Assembly (NCBI GenBank): GCA_910589265.1
Contig: CAJUTQ010000026.1
Span: 1 to 64,000, forward strand
Direction: 5' to 3'
DNA from: an uncultured Lachnospiraceae bacterium
GTDB lineage: Bacteria; Bacillota; Clostridia; Lachnospirales; Lachnospiraceae
DNA length: 64,000 nucleotides
Part shown: piece after piece, positions 43,810 to 51,690 of the stretch
How the letters are laid out: the number at the start of each line of letters is the position of its first letter
Position numbering within the stretch: the first letter of the stretch is position 1
The notes under the pieces: model-generated
What the model was told of the DNA's origin: nothing
What the model saw: the letters and a program-made list of their open reading frames with translations, nothing else
The model's database searches: none
Made by a program: the position numbers and the translations under genes

Positions 43810-44727
43810 TTAAAGGCTGATTTCCAATAATGTTAGAATTAATGCCATGCGGACATAGAGCCCATATTGTACTTGTTGAAAATAGACAGCCCTTGGATCA
43901 CTGTCAACTTCTACAGATATTTCATTTACCCGGGGAAGAGGGTGGAGTATAAGCATGTCCTCTTTTGCCAACTCCATTTTTTCTTTATTTAAAATATAAA
44001 AATCTTTTAATCGGACATAATCTTCTTCATTAAAAAAACGTTCTCTTTGAACCCGGGTCATATAGAGAAGATCCAATTGGGGAAGGACATCTTCCAGACG
44101 AATAACTTCTTGAAAAGGAATGTTATTTTTTGTAAGTATGTCCTCTTGTATGTAACTAGGAATACGAAGTTCTTTTGGGGAAATGAAAACAAAGCGAATA
44201 TCTTTGTATCGTAGAAGGGCATTGATGAGAGAATGTACTGTCCGGCCAAATTTTAAGTCACCGCAAAGACCGATAGTCAGATTTGTGAGACGTCCTTTTA
44301 AGGAACGAATAGTAAGTAAATCTGTCAATGTCTGAGTAGGATGTTGATGTCCCCCGTCTCCTGCGTTAATGACAGGAATGGAAGATTTGGAAGCCGCAAC
44401 CATAGGGGCTCCTTCTTTGGAATGGCGCATTGCGCAAATATCAGCATAGGCAGAAATCATTCGGATTGTGTCAGAAACACTTTCTCCTTTTGCAGCAGAG
44501 GAGCTGTCAGCAGAAGCAAAACCTAAAACATTCCCTCCAAGGCGAAGCATGGCAGATTCAAAGCTTAATCGAGTGCGGGTGCTTGGCTCGTAAAAACAAG
44601 TAGCTAATATTTTGCCATCACAGGCATGGGCATATTTTGCTGGTGCAAGCTTAATATCTTCTGCCAGATCCAGAAGTTGGTAGAGTTCTTCCACTGAAAA
44701 ATCCAATGGACTCATAAGATGTCGCAT
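43810..44727 (-). CDS. pyrB: Aspartate carbamoyltransferase catalytic chain
   Basis: A 305-residue enzyme that forms N-carbamoylaspartate from carbamoyl phosphate and aspartate, the first committed pyrimidine step. YEPSTRTRLSFE (carbamoyl phosphate site), GDGGHQHPTQTLTDL and the late HPLPRVNEIS loop are all present. It is read before pyrI. The leader upstream contains a terminator-like hairpin 57 nt from the start codon, which suggests attenuation by pyrimidine or UTP supply. GAAAGGAAGGGA lies upstream of the ATG. Other pyr genes are not in the window. Confidence 0.97.
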   Translation of the reverse strand: MRHLMSPLDFSVEELYQLLDLAEDIKLAPAKYAHACDGKILATCFYEPSTRTRLSFESAMLRLGGNVLGFASADSSSAAKGESVSDTIRMISAYADICAMRHSKEGAPMVAASKSSIPVINAGDGGHQHPTQTLTDLLTIRSLKGRLTNLTIGLCGDLKFGRTVHSLINALLRYKDIRFVFISPKELRIPSYIQEDILTKNNIPFQEVIRLEDVLPQLDLLYMTRVQRERFFNEEDYVRLKDFYILNKEKMELAKEDMLILHPLPRVNEISVEVDSDPRAVYFQQVQYGLYVRMALILTLLEISL

Positions 44728-44784
44728 AGATAAGATCCCTTCCTTTCTTATGAAAATACTATAAAATCAAAAATACACATTGAG

Positions 44785-44819
44785 AAAAATCGAAGAAACA
44801 GATTTGTCTCTTCGATTTT
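44785..44819 (-). terminator. Attenuator-like terminator in the pyrB leader
   Basis: Perfect 11-bp arms (44786-44796 and 44809-44819, core ATCGAAGA/TCTTCGAT) surround a 12-nt loop. On the minus strand they are followed by five U residues, 57 nt before the pyrB start codon. With no gene ending just upstream, this is best read as an attenuator. No clear PyrR-binding loop was recognised. The rest of this 531-bp gap holds a small hairpin at 45033-45053, the repeat at 45060-45134 and a terminator at 45149-45176. Confidence 0.65.
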
Positions 44820-45059
44820 ATCTTTAGTTTAATAAAGAAATAATTCTGAAATTTCCTATTAAACAAGAATCCTCCAAGGGAGGCACACTATACGCAAAAA
44901 GGAAATTTACTATTCCATCTGCGCTTTGGCACATTTTTATAGGTAATAAACAAAGGTCAAACCCGTTAGTTTATTCTAGGATTTGCAATTTCATTCTAGC
45001 ATATTTATTTATAGTTTTCAATAAGATTTATTTTATCCTAAAGGAAAGGATAACAAAGA

Positions 45060-45134
45060 GTTACTGTTCACACCATGGCCAGTACGGTTATGGGGCATAT
45101 GCGGTTACGTTCACACGGCGCCTGTGAACGTAAC
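45060..45134. repeat. REPIN/MITE-like palindromic repeat
   Basis: GTTACTGTTCACA (45060-45072) and TGTGAACGTAAC (45123-45134) form outer inverted ends that differ by one inserted base. A second direct copy, GTTACGTTCACA (45104-45115), makes a perfect 12-bp hairpin with the right end around a 7-nt GC-rich loop. Three copies of one motif in 75 bp suggest a short repetitive element. It has no coding capacity. Confidence 0.55.
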
Positions 45135-45148
45135 AACAAAAAACTTCT

Positions 45149-45176
45149 AAAAACATCAGCTTCCTTTGATGTTTTT
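45149..45176 (-). terminator. Terminator of the PF06541-type membrane protein gene
   Basis: AAAAACATCA (45149-45158) and TGATGTTTTT (45167-45176) form a perfect 10-bp stem with an 8-nt loop and a T/A-rich flank on both strands. It lies 82 bp past the stop codon of the minus-strand gene at 45259. Confidence 0.65.
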
Positions 45177-45258
45177 ATTCTAACATATATGTCTCGGTTT
45201 ATGCTGGCACAGTTCAATTAGATGGACTAGGGAGTGCTCTCCTTATTTGGACAGGCAT

Positions 45259-45669
45259 TCACAAGGAAGTAGGTTTTCTGGAAAGTATTTTCTCATAGAA
45301 CAGTCCTGTCAAAAACCAAAAAGGAGCATAGTCTAACCGGATGAGTCCTTTATAGTGAAAGCGGGATTTGCTGTAATCCCATGGACAAAGCTCATGTCTT
45401 TTTAAAAAAGATCCTGTCAAATATTCTGTAAAAAAAATACAGATCATATAGAAAGATCCTCGAATCCATATACTTTTGTCCTTGATAATTAGGCTTAAAG
45501 GTTGAATCAAAGAGGCTAAACCATAAATAGGGAACATCCAAACGCTGGTGTTCCCTATTAGTTTTAATTCCCTTTTTCGAAAAGAGTCAAAAGAGGTAAA
45601 CAAAATTTCAAGACACCAACCAAAGGTGCCGCATTTTAAAAAGTTGAGAATCATTTTTTTCATAACCAT
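45259..45669 (-). CDS. Small membrane protein, putative ABC transporter permease family (PF06541-like)
   Basis: A 136-residue protein with about four hydrophobic segments and several family hallmarks: GWCLEILFTS, GNTSVWMFPIYGLA, EYLTGSFLKRHELCPWDYS and GLIRLDYAPFWFLTGLFYE. These match the PF06541 group often labelled a putative ABC transporter permease, although no ATPase is nearby and transport has not been shown. It is divergent from folC with an 88-bp gap. The start could be ATG 45669 or 45663, and no strong ribosome binding site is seen. Confidence 0.8.
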   Translation of the reverse strand: MVMKKMILNFLKCGTFGWCLEILFTSFDSFRKRELKLIGNTSVWMFPIYGLASLIQPLSLIIKDKSIWIRGSFYMICIFFTEYLTGSFLKRHELCPWDYSKSRFHYKGLIRLDYAPFWFLTGLFYEKILSRKPTSL

Positions 45670-45757
45670 AGTTTTTCCAAATAAAAATGAAATATACAGG
45701 AATTTGTGCTATACTGTCAAAGGCAGAGAAAATTACAGAAAGGTATGGAACTGGGAT

Positions 45758-47062
45758 ATGACATATGAGGAGACTATAAATTATATAGAAGAAAAAAAGA
45801 GTCTGGGCAGTGTGTTTGGCCTCAAGACAATAAGGGAGCTCTTAAGACGTCTTGGAAATCCCCAAAAATCCCTGTCCTTTGTCCATATTGCTGGAACAAA
45901 TGGAAAGGGTTCCGTATTGGCTATGATTTCCACAGTTTTAAAAGAAGGGGGCTATTGCACAGGTAGGTATTTTTCTCCTTCTGTATTTAGAGAGCTGGAA
46001 ACAATTCAAGTTGGAAATCGTCCTATTTCTAAAAAATGTTTTGCACAGCATATGACAGAGATACGGGCAAAGGCAGAAGAAATGGTATTGGAAGGATTTT
46101 CTCACCCAACGGTTTTTGAGATGGAGATAGGGGTGGCTTTTTGCTATTTTGTAGACAAAAACTGTGATATTGTTTTATTAGAAACAGGATTGGGAGGAAA
46201 AATGGATGCAACTAATGTTATAGAATCTCCTATATTGGCTATTTTTACTTCTATAAGTATGGATCACATGAATATTCTCGGAGATAGGTTGGAACAGATT
46301 AGTAAAGAAAAGGCAGGTATTTTGAAAAAGGGCTGTCTGGCCCTTACAATAAGACAACGAGAAGAAGTGATGCATGTCTTAAAAAAAGAAGCAGATAATT
46401 TGGGCTGCCCTCTTGCGATAGCTGATGTAATAGACGCAAAAAGAATAGAAACAACCTTAGAAAGACAAGTTTTTTCTTACAAAGGGGAGGGAACCTTTGA
46501 AATAAGTTTGGCAGGGACATACCAATTGGAAAACGCAGTATTAGCCATTGAAGCGCTGAGACTTCTTGAAAGGGCAGGCTTTCCAGTAAGTCAAAGGAAA
46601 ATACAAAAAGGGCTTTCTAAAACAAAATGGCAGGGGAGATTTTCTGTACTCTCAACGTCTCCTCTTTTTATTATAGATGGAGCCCATAATTTCAATGGGG
46701 CAAAAAAGTTGGCAGAGTCTATTGAATTTTATTTTACAAATAAAAAAATAATTTATATAATGGGAATATTAAAAGACAAAGACGATGATGGCATTATCCG
46801 TATGACAGAAGAGCTGGCCAGTGACATTATTACAGTATCCACACCAGAGAGAAACCGAACAATAGAGGCATTAGAGCTGGCATGCCGTGTGAGAAAGTAT
46901 CATCAAAGGGTTAGCGCAGCAGATAGTCTGGAGGAGGCAGTGGAAATGGCATACTTGTTAGCAGATAAACAGTCGGTAATTATTGCTTTTGGTTCTTTGT
47001 CCTTTCTAGGAAAAATCAAAGAAATTGTAAAAAAGAAAAGGAGCGTTCCAAATGGTAAATAG
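45758..47062 (+). CDS. folC: Folylpolyglutamate synthase / dihydrofolate synthase
   Basis: A 434-residue Mur-ligase-family enzyme that adds glutamate to dihydropteroate and to folates. The P-loop HIAGTNGKGSVLAMI is near 42, LLETGLGGKMDATN carries family residues, and the C-terminal domain has IIDGAHNFNGAKKL. The frame is open upstream to 45548, overlapping the minus-strand gene, but ATG 45758 gives the normal start. It is the first gene of the folate operon and overlaps folE by 11 bp. Confidence 0.94.
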   Translation: MTYEETINYIEEKKSLGSVFGLKTIRELLRRLGNPQKSLSFVHIAGTNGKGSVLAMISTVLKEGGYCTGRYFSPSVFRELETIQVGNRPISKKCFAQHMTEIRAKAEEMVLEGFSHPTVFEMEIGVAFCYFVDKNCDIVLLETGLGGKMDATNVIESPILAIFTSISMDHMNILGDRLEQISKEKAGILKKGCLALTIRQREEVMHVLKKEADNLGCPLAIADVIDAKRIETTLERQVFSYKGEGTFEISLAGTYQLENAVLAIEALRLLERAGFPVSQRKIQKGLSKTKWQGRFSVLSTSPLFIIDGAHNFNGAKKLAESIEFYFTNKKIIYIMGILKDKDDDGIIRMTEELASDIITVSTPERNRTIEALELACRVRKYHQRVSAADSLEEAVEMAYLLADKQSVIIAFGSLSFLGKIKEIVKKKRSVPNGK

Positions 47063-47618
47063 GCAAAAGGTAGAAGAAGGGGTGAGGCTTCTTTTGGAAG
47101 GACTTGGAGAAAACCTAAAAAGAGAAGGGCTTTTGGAAACGCCGTCAAGAATAGCCAGAATGTACGAGGAGATTTTTGGGGGAACAGAGGAAGACCCAAA
47201 AGATCATCTGAAAAAGACCTTTCATCTTCCCAATAATGAATTGATTGTAGAGAAAGATATTTTTTTTCATTCAATGTGCGAGCATCATATGATGCCCTTT
47301 TTCGGAAAGGCCCATGTAGCCTATATACCTGACGGCAAAGCAGTAGGACTTAGTAAGCTGGCTAGAACAGTAGATACCTATGCGAAAAGGCTTCAAGTCC
47401 AAGAGAGGATGACAGCCCAAATTGCAGATGCCCTCATGGAGCATTTGCAGCCAAAGGGAGCGGCTGTTTTCATTGAGGCAGAGCATATGTGTATGACAAT
47501 GCGGGGAATTAAAAAGCCAGGAAGCAAAACGGTAACCTTTGTGACAAGAGGTGAGTTTGTAGATAACGATATATTACAAAGAAGATTTTTTTTAATGGTG
47601 AGAAGGAATGAAGGGTGA
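47052..47618 (+). CDS. folE: GTP cyclohydrolase I
   Basis: A 188-residue enzyme that converts GTP to 7,8-dihydroneopterin triphosphate, the first step of folate synthesis. HSMCEHHMMPFFGKAHVAYIP holds the zinc Cys and His ligands, GLSKLARTVDTYAKRLQVQERMT is the substrate loop, and EAEHMCMTMRGI supplies the last Cys. The length is normal. It overlaps folC by 11 bp and the next gene by 4 bp, which indicates tight translational coupling. Confidence 0.97.
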   Translation: MVNRQKVEEGVRLLLEGLGENLKREGLLETPSRIARMYEEIFGGTEEDPKDHLKKTFHLPNNELIVEKDIFFHSMCEHHMMPFFGKAHVAYIPDGKAVGLSKLARTVDTYAKRLQVQERMTAQIADALMEHLQPKGAAVFIEAEHMCMTMRGIKKPGSKTVTFVTRGEFVDNDILQRRFFLMVRRNEG

Positions 47619-48109
47619 AAGAAGATAGAATAAAGAATATTTGGGACCATCCTATTTTCCAAAAAATAGAAAGAGAGCTTGCGGAGTGGGAAAAGGAAAG
47701 AACCTTTTGCAGACACGGAGTAGAACATTTATTAGATGTGGCTAGAATTGCTACTCTTTTAGTGTATGAAGCTCATATGGAGAAAGAGTATCCAAAGGAC
47801 GTGATCTATGGGGCGGCTCTTCTCCACGATATTGGAAGACTTCGGCAATACAAAGATGGGACGCCCCATGAAGTAGAAAGCGCTAGATTAGCCAAAGATA
47901 TTTTAAAAGACTGTGATTATTCCAAAGAAGAGATATGGTTGATGACAGAAGCCATTGTATCCCATCGCCTTATAGAAGCAGAGAAGGAGAAGAATTTAAA
48001 GGGATTTTTGTACAAGGCAGATAAACTGTCAAGAAACTGTGTTTTCTGTCCTGCAAAAAAGAACTGTAATTGGGAAAAAGATAAAAAAAATAAATACTTA
48101 CTATATTAG
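47615..48109 (+). CDS. HD-domain phosphohydrolase in the folate operon
   Basis: A 164-residue HD-superfamily hydrolase. HGVEHLLDVARIA gives the first His, LLHDIGR the HD pair, and EAIVSHR and KADKLSRNC later ligands. A C-terminal cysteine cluster (CVFCPAKKNCNW) is an uncommon addition that could bind metal. It starts at a GTG overlapping the folE stop by 4 bp, between folE and folP. The step between dihydroneopterin triphosphate and dihydroneopterin needs a phosphatase; this protein is a reasonable candidate from position, but the sequence does not prove it. Confidence 0.85.
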   Translation: MKEDRIKNIWDHPIFQKIERELAEWEKERTFCRHGVEHLLDVARIATLLVYEAHMEKEYPKDVIYGAALLHDIGRLRQYKDGTPHEVESARLAKDILKDCDYSKEEIWLMTEAIVSHRLIEAEKEKNLKGFLYKADKLSRNCVFCPAKKNCNWEKDKKNKYLLY

Positions 48110-48133
48110 AAGGACAAAAAGGGAGATATATTT

Positions 48134-48949
48134 ATGATGATGAAAATAGGTTCAAAGGTTTTTGACACATATAATAAAACATATGTTATGGGAATTTTAA
48201 ATGTCACCCCAGATTCTTTTTCTGATGGAGGAAAATATAAGAACATAGACGACGCATTACGCCATGCAGAAAAAATGCTGGAAGAAGGAGCAGATTTATT
48301 GGATATAGGAGGAGAATCCACAAGACCTGGACATGAACAAATATCTGAGGAAGAAGAAATAAAAAGAGTTGTGCCTATTATTTTGGAAGTGAAGAAAAGG
48401 TGGGACATACCCATTTCTTTGGACACATACAAAAGCAAGGTGGCGAAGGCAGGGATTGAGGCAGGAGCCGACTTAATTAATGACATCTGGGGCTTGAAAT
48501 ATGATGAAAAGATGGCCCATGTGATTGCAGAAAATAAGGTTGCCTGCTGTCTTTCCCATAATCGAAAAGATATGGGCAGCCAAAAGTTGATGAGAGACAT
48601 GGTAAAAGACTTAGGAGAGACAATTCGTCTTGCTGAGGAAGCAGGCATTGAGGAGGAAAAGATTATTTTAGATCCAGGAATTGGATTTGGGAAGACTTAT
48701 GAGATGAATTTGGAAGCTATTCGTTCTCTGGAAGTACTCCATAATTTTGGATATCCCCTGCTTCTAGGGAGTTCCAGAAAATCGGTTATTGGAAACACTC
48801 TTCATTTACCCGTCGAAGAAAGACTGGAAGGAACACTGGCTACTACGGTAATAGCCGTTATGAAGAGATGTACCTTTGTAAGAGTACATGACATTTTACA
48901 AAATAAAAGAGTTATTCAGATGACAGAAGGGATATTATACAAAAAATAA
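48134..48949 (+). CDS. folP: Dihydropteroate synthase
   Basis: A 271-residue TIM-barrel enzyme joining p-aminobenzoate to hydroxymethyl-dihydropterin diphosphate; it is the sulfonamide target. MGILNVTPDSFSDGG near 20, LLDIGGESTRPG, PISLDTYKSKVAKAG and DPGIGFGKT are the family signatures. ATGs at 48134 and 48137 are both plausible; AGGGAGATAT is upstream. It sits 24 bp after the HD gene. Confidence 0.97.
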   Translation: MMMKIGSKVFDTYNKTYVMGILNVTPDSFSDGGKYKNIDDALRHAEKMLEEGADLLDIGGESTRPGHEQISEEEEIKRVVPIILEVKKRWDIPISLDTYKSKVAKAGIEAGADLINDIWGLKYDEKMAHVIAENKVACCLSHNRKDMGSQKLMRDMVKDLGETIRLAEEAGIEEEKIILDPGIGFGKTYEMNLEAIRSLEVLHNFGYPLLLGSSRKSVIGNTLHLPVEERLEGTLATTVIAVMKRCTFVRVHDILQNKRVIQMTEGILYKK

Positions 48950-48969
48950 AGAAGGGATGAAGTTTTCCC

Positions 48970-49791
48970 ATGGATCAAATAAAAATTAAAAATTTGGAAG
49001 TATATGGGAACCACGGAGTGTTCCAGGAAGAGACAAAGCTTGGGCAAAAGTTTCTCATATCTGCTATTTTGTACACAGACATAAGGCAGGCAGGACAGAG
49101 GGATGAATTATCAAAATCCATTCATTATGGAGAAATTTGTGTGGAAATCGATAGATTTTTAAGAAAAAACACTTATAAACTTATAGAGACAGCGGCAGAG
49201 AAACTGGCAAGGCATTTGCTTATCCATACAGAAAGATTGGAAAAAATCCAGCTTGAAATAAAAAAACCATGGGCTCCTATTGGACTTCCATTGGAGACTG
49301 TGTCAGTAGAAATACTGCGGGGATGGAATCTGGTTTATATTGCCTTTGGTTCTAATTTAGGAGATAAGGAAACTTATCTAAATAGAGGAATTGGAAAGCT
49401 TAAGGAAAGAAAGGACTGTAAGGTGGAAAAAATATCAAGCTTTCTTCCTACAGAGCCTTATGGGAAAACGGATCAGCCTTCCTTCTTAAATGGAGTTCTG
49501 GAAATGAAAACATTGATGACTCCTTTTGAACTTCTTGGCTGCCTTCATGAAATAGAGGAGGAAGAAGGGAGGGAGAGAAAAATAAGATGGGGCCCAAGGA
49601 CATTGGACTTAGACATTTTATTTTATGGGGATGAGGTAATTTACTCAAAAGAGCTAATTATCCCTCACAAGGATATGGCAAACAGAGATTTTGTGTTAAC
49701 TCCTATGAAGGAAATCGCTCCTTATTTTTGTCATCCTTTGAGCGGAAAGACAATGGAGGAAATGTTTTTTGAACTAAAAGGAAAGAAGTAG
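48970..49791 (+). CDS. folBK: Bifunctional dihydroneopterin aldolase / HPPK (FolB-FolK)
   Basis: This 273-residue fusion catalyses two consecutive folate steps. The N-terminal aldolase (about 1-117) has NLEVYGNHGVFQEE and the active-site region SIHYGEICVEI. The C-terminal pyrophosphokinase (about 118-273) has YIAFGSNLGDKETYL, FLNGVLEMKT and RWGPRTLDLDILFYGDEVI, with the metal-binding DLD. The two domains are joined with almost no linker. With folC, folE and folP it completes the pterin branch. Confidence 0.95.
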   Translation: MDQIKIKNLEVYGNHGVFQEETKLGQKFLISAILYTDIRQAGQRDELSKSIHYGEICVEIDRFLRKNTYKLIETAAEKLARHLLIHTERLEKIQLEIKKPWAPIGLPLETVSVEILRGWNLVYIAFGSNLGDKETYLNRGIGKLKERKDCKVEKISSFLPTEPYGKTDQPSFLNGVLEMKTLMTPFELLGCLHEIEEEEGRERKIRWGPRTLDLDILFYGDEVIYSKELIIPHKDMANRDFVLTPMKEIAPYFCHPLSGKTMEEMFFELKGKK

Positions 49792-49800
49792 GAAATATGG

Positions 49801-49838
49801 CACCTCTCTTTATTCTATGAATAGATTATAGAGAGGTG
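49801..49838 (+). promoter_or_regulatory. Hairpin sequestering the ytaF ribosome binding site
   Basis: CACCTCTCT (49801-49809) is the exact reverse complement of AGAGAGGTG (49830-49838), which contains the Shine-Dalgarno sequence of the next gene. The intervening bases continue the pairing with two mismatches. The ATG follows 5 nt later. When folded, the site would be closed to ribosomes. The stem could also act as a weak terminator of the folate operon. Confidence 0.55.
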
Positions 49839-49843
49839 ATTTT

Positions 49844-50395
49844 ATGTCAATATTTCTTGCATTTATGATTGGCATTGCCGTTAATTTAGATAATGCTTTA
49901 ATTGGGATGAGTCTTGGTGTCAGAGGTCAGAAAATCACAATTCGTTCCAATGTTTTGATTAGTCTTACAACAGGAATCTGTGCCCTGGCGTCCACCTATG
50001 GGGCAAGGATGGTGACAGGGCGATTCATGGCATATGTGAATATTATCGGCGCTGTTTTCATGATTTCCTTTGGTGTATTTTGCTTTGGAAAAGATTTTTT
50101 TTCCAAGGAATCCAAAGAAGATATGGAAGAAAAGTTTATGAACATGGAAGGTAAGGAAGTATTTTTTCTCGGATTGCTTTTAGCTGTAAACTGCATTCCT
50201 CCAGCATTTAGTGCAGGAATTGTGGGAATTTCTTCTTTTTTAGTAGGCTTTTTTTCTGCTTTTTTTTCTTATATTAGTTTATATTTTGGAAATAGAATGG
50301 GTAAGAGGCTGGTAAAGTATTCGCTAGTCCGTTTTCTTTCTCCTATTTCTTCTGTTTTTCTCGTTGTCATTGGAGTATTGGAGCTATTTGTATAA
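49844..50395 (+). CDS. ytaF: YtaF/MntP-like membrane protein
   Basis: This 183-residue protein has six hydrophobic segments. AVNLDNALIGMSLGVRG near the start and AVNCIPPAFSAGIVGISS in the second half are the paired acidic/polar repeats typical of the MntP-YtaF family of small cation transporters. YtaF is found in spore formers and is annotated as a sporulation membrane protein; MntP exports manganese. In the second repeat the expected Asp is replaced by CIPP, so ion specificity is doubtful. It is followed by a strong bidirectional terminator. Confidence 0.8.
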   Translation: MSIFLAFMIGIAVNLDNALIGMSLGVRGQKITIRSNVLISLTTGICALASTYGARMVTGRFMAYVNIIGAVFMISFGVFCFGKDFFSKESKEDMEEKFMNMEGKEVFFLGLLLAVNCIPPAFSAGIVGISSFLVGFFSAFFSYISLYFGNRMGKRLVKYSLVRFLSPISSVFLVVIGVLELFV

Positions 50396-50426
50396 GCGAA
50401 TAGAATAGTAGGGAAAGAAAAAAATG

Positions 50427-50455
50427 CCCGCGCCAAATAGGTTCTTTGGCGCGGG
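50427..50455. terminator. Bidirectional terminator
   Basis: CCCGCGCCAAA (50427-50437) and TTTGGCGCGGG (50445-50455) form a perfect 11-bp stem with a 7-nt loop. A-rich sequence precedes it and T-rich sequence follows, so it can stop transcription from both convergent genes. Confidence 0.88.
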
Positions 50456-50479
50456 TAAAATGTTTTTTGGCCAACGGTT

Positions 50480-51517
50480 TTATTTTGTCTGTTCTTGACG
50501 GGCAGCTTCCATAGCTGCTGTAAATGGGGTAACATTGATAGCGCCGTTAACGGGAGTGCGGTAAAGCTCTGTTCTAGACTGAAATGCATGAAAGTAAGCA
50601 AATGTAGAGGTTAAGTTAATATTAGAAAAATTTCCATTCATAACTATCTCAGGATTTAAACCGTCCAAGCCCATTCGTTTCATAGCTGGTTGGGAGGGAT
50701 CATTTTTTTGATAATAAATGTAATTTTGCCCTACATTGAAATTATCCACCCGGTCATCTGTAAGCTTTTCCGTGGAATGTCCAGAAAGTTCCATACGATA
50801 TAGACGGTAATTGTCATCAGCATTCATGTAATAAATATAGCCCCCTTGGATAATAGGAAACCATATATTCCCTTCTGCTACACTGCTGACAGTGTTGTTA
50901 TCCACATGAAAGGCATATAATCCTTGACTATCTGGAGTATTGTTAAAATAAACAATGCCATTTTGGATACATGCAGGATTTATCTCATAATCCACTGCCA
51001 TTTCGTTAGCTTTTCCCTCTAAATCTGATTTAAATAAACTCATTCCCTCACCGCCCTTAAAGCGTTGATAGAGCAAATAGTTTCCTGAAAGGCTGATAAT
51101 CTGGGTTAAATCTTTGGAAAAACAGTAGGCATTACGGCCTTCCTTTGTAGTACGGTAGACCCCAGCTACGTTTTGGGATAAAAAAGAAAGCATATTGTTG
51201 GAACTGGCATTTTCCTGACAAAAGTAGAGGTGCTCACCTGCCGCATTAATGTATTTTACACTGGCATCTATGAGCTTTTTCATCTGGGTTCCATCTGGGT
51301 TCATGGAATAAAGACAGCCATTGTCATAGGGATTGCTAAAGTAGACGACGCCATCATCCTCGCAAAAATAACCGTTATTATGTAAATTTCCAGCAGAATT
51401 TCCTATAGTAGATGGATCGTTTGGCTTGATTTTCCCAGCAAAGAAAACATTATAAATACAAAATGCAATAAATAGTACGCTTAAAATAGCAGTAATAACC
51501 GTTGCTTTTTTTCCCAT
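50480..51517 (-). CDS. DUF5050 beta-propeller-like protein
   Basis: A 345-residue protein with an N-terminal membrane anchor or uncleaved signal (about 5-27) and an extracytoplasmic domain made of repeated YFCED-, YFSNP-, YYMNAD- and YYQKND-type strands. Repeats such as GCLYSMNPDGTQMKKL and YRLYRMELSGHSTEKL resemble the TolB/YWTD-like propeller of DUF5050 proteins, common in clostridia. The function is unknown; these may be surface sensors or scaffolds. It has its own near-consensus promoter and a good AAGGAG ribosome binding site. Confidence 0.82.
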   Translation of the reverse strand: MGKKATVITAILSVLFIAFCIYNVFFAGKIKPNDPSTIGNSAGNLHNNGYFCEDDGVVYFSNPYDNGCLYSMNPDGTQMKKLIDASVKYINAAGEHLYFCQENASSNNMLSFLSQNVAGVYRTTKEGRNAYCFSKDLTQIISLSGNYLLYQRFKGGEGMSLFKSDLEGKANEMAVDYEINPACIQNGIVYFNNTPDSQGLYAFHVDNNTVSSVAEGNIWFPIIQGGYIYYMNADDNYRLYRMELSGHSTEKLTDDRVDNFNVGQNYIYYQKNDPSQPAMKRMGLDGLNPEIVMNGNFSNINLTSTFAYFHAFQSRTELYRTPVNGAINVTPFTAAMEAARQEQTK

Positions 51518-51545
51518 TGCTCATGCTCCTTCCTATTATTACATT

Positions 51546-51574
51546 ATTATAAATCGTAAAGCTTAGAACTGCAA
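51546..51574 (-). promoter_or_regulatory. Promoter of the DUF5050 gene
   Basis: On the minus strand, TTGCAG (51569-51574) and TATAAT (51546-51551) are 17 bp apart, about 28 bp upstream of the start codon. Confidence 0.7.
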
Positions 51575-51690
51575 TGAAAAAATAGAGAAATTCTCTTTCA
51601 TAAAGGAATTGCAGATAGGAACGGTTTGTTATAAAATGAAAGAAAAGATATATTCACCTTATAAAAGTTGAGAAAGGCATAGGATAGAAA

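Noticed and set aside
44881..44925. CCTCC/GGAGG hairpin in the pyrB leader as a PyrR-binding loop
   Set aside because: The bases around the stem do not fit the conserved PyrR loop as I know it, so it was not called.
45548..45757. N-terminal extension of FolC overlapping the minus-strand membrane-protein gene
   Set aside because: The FolC family starts at about MTYEETINYI, and the extension is antisense to a recognised family.
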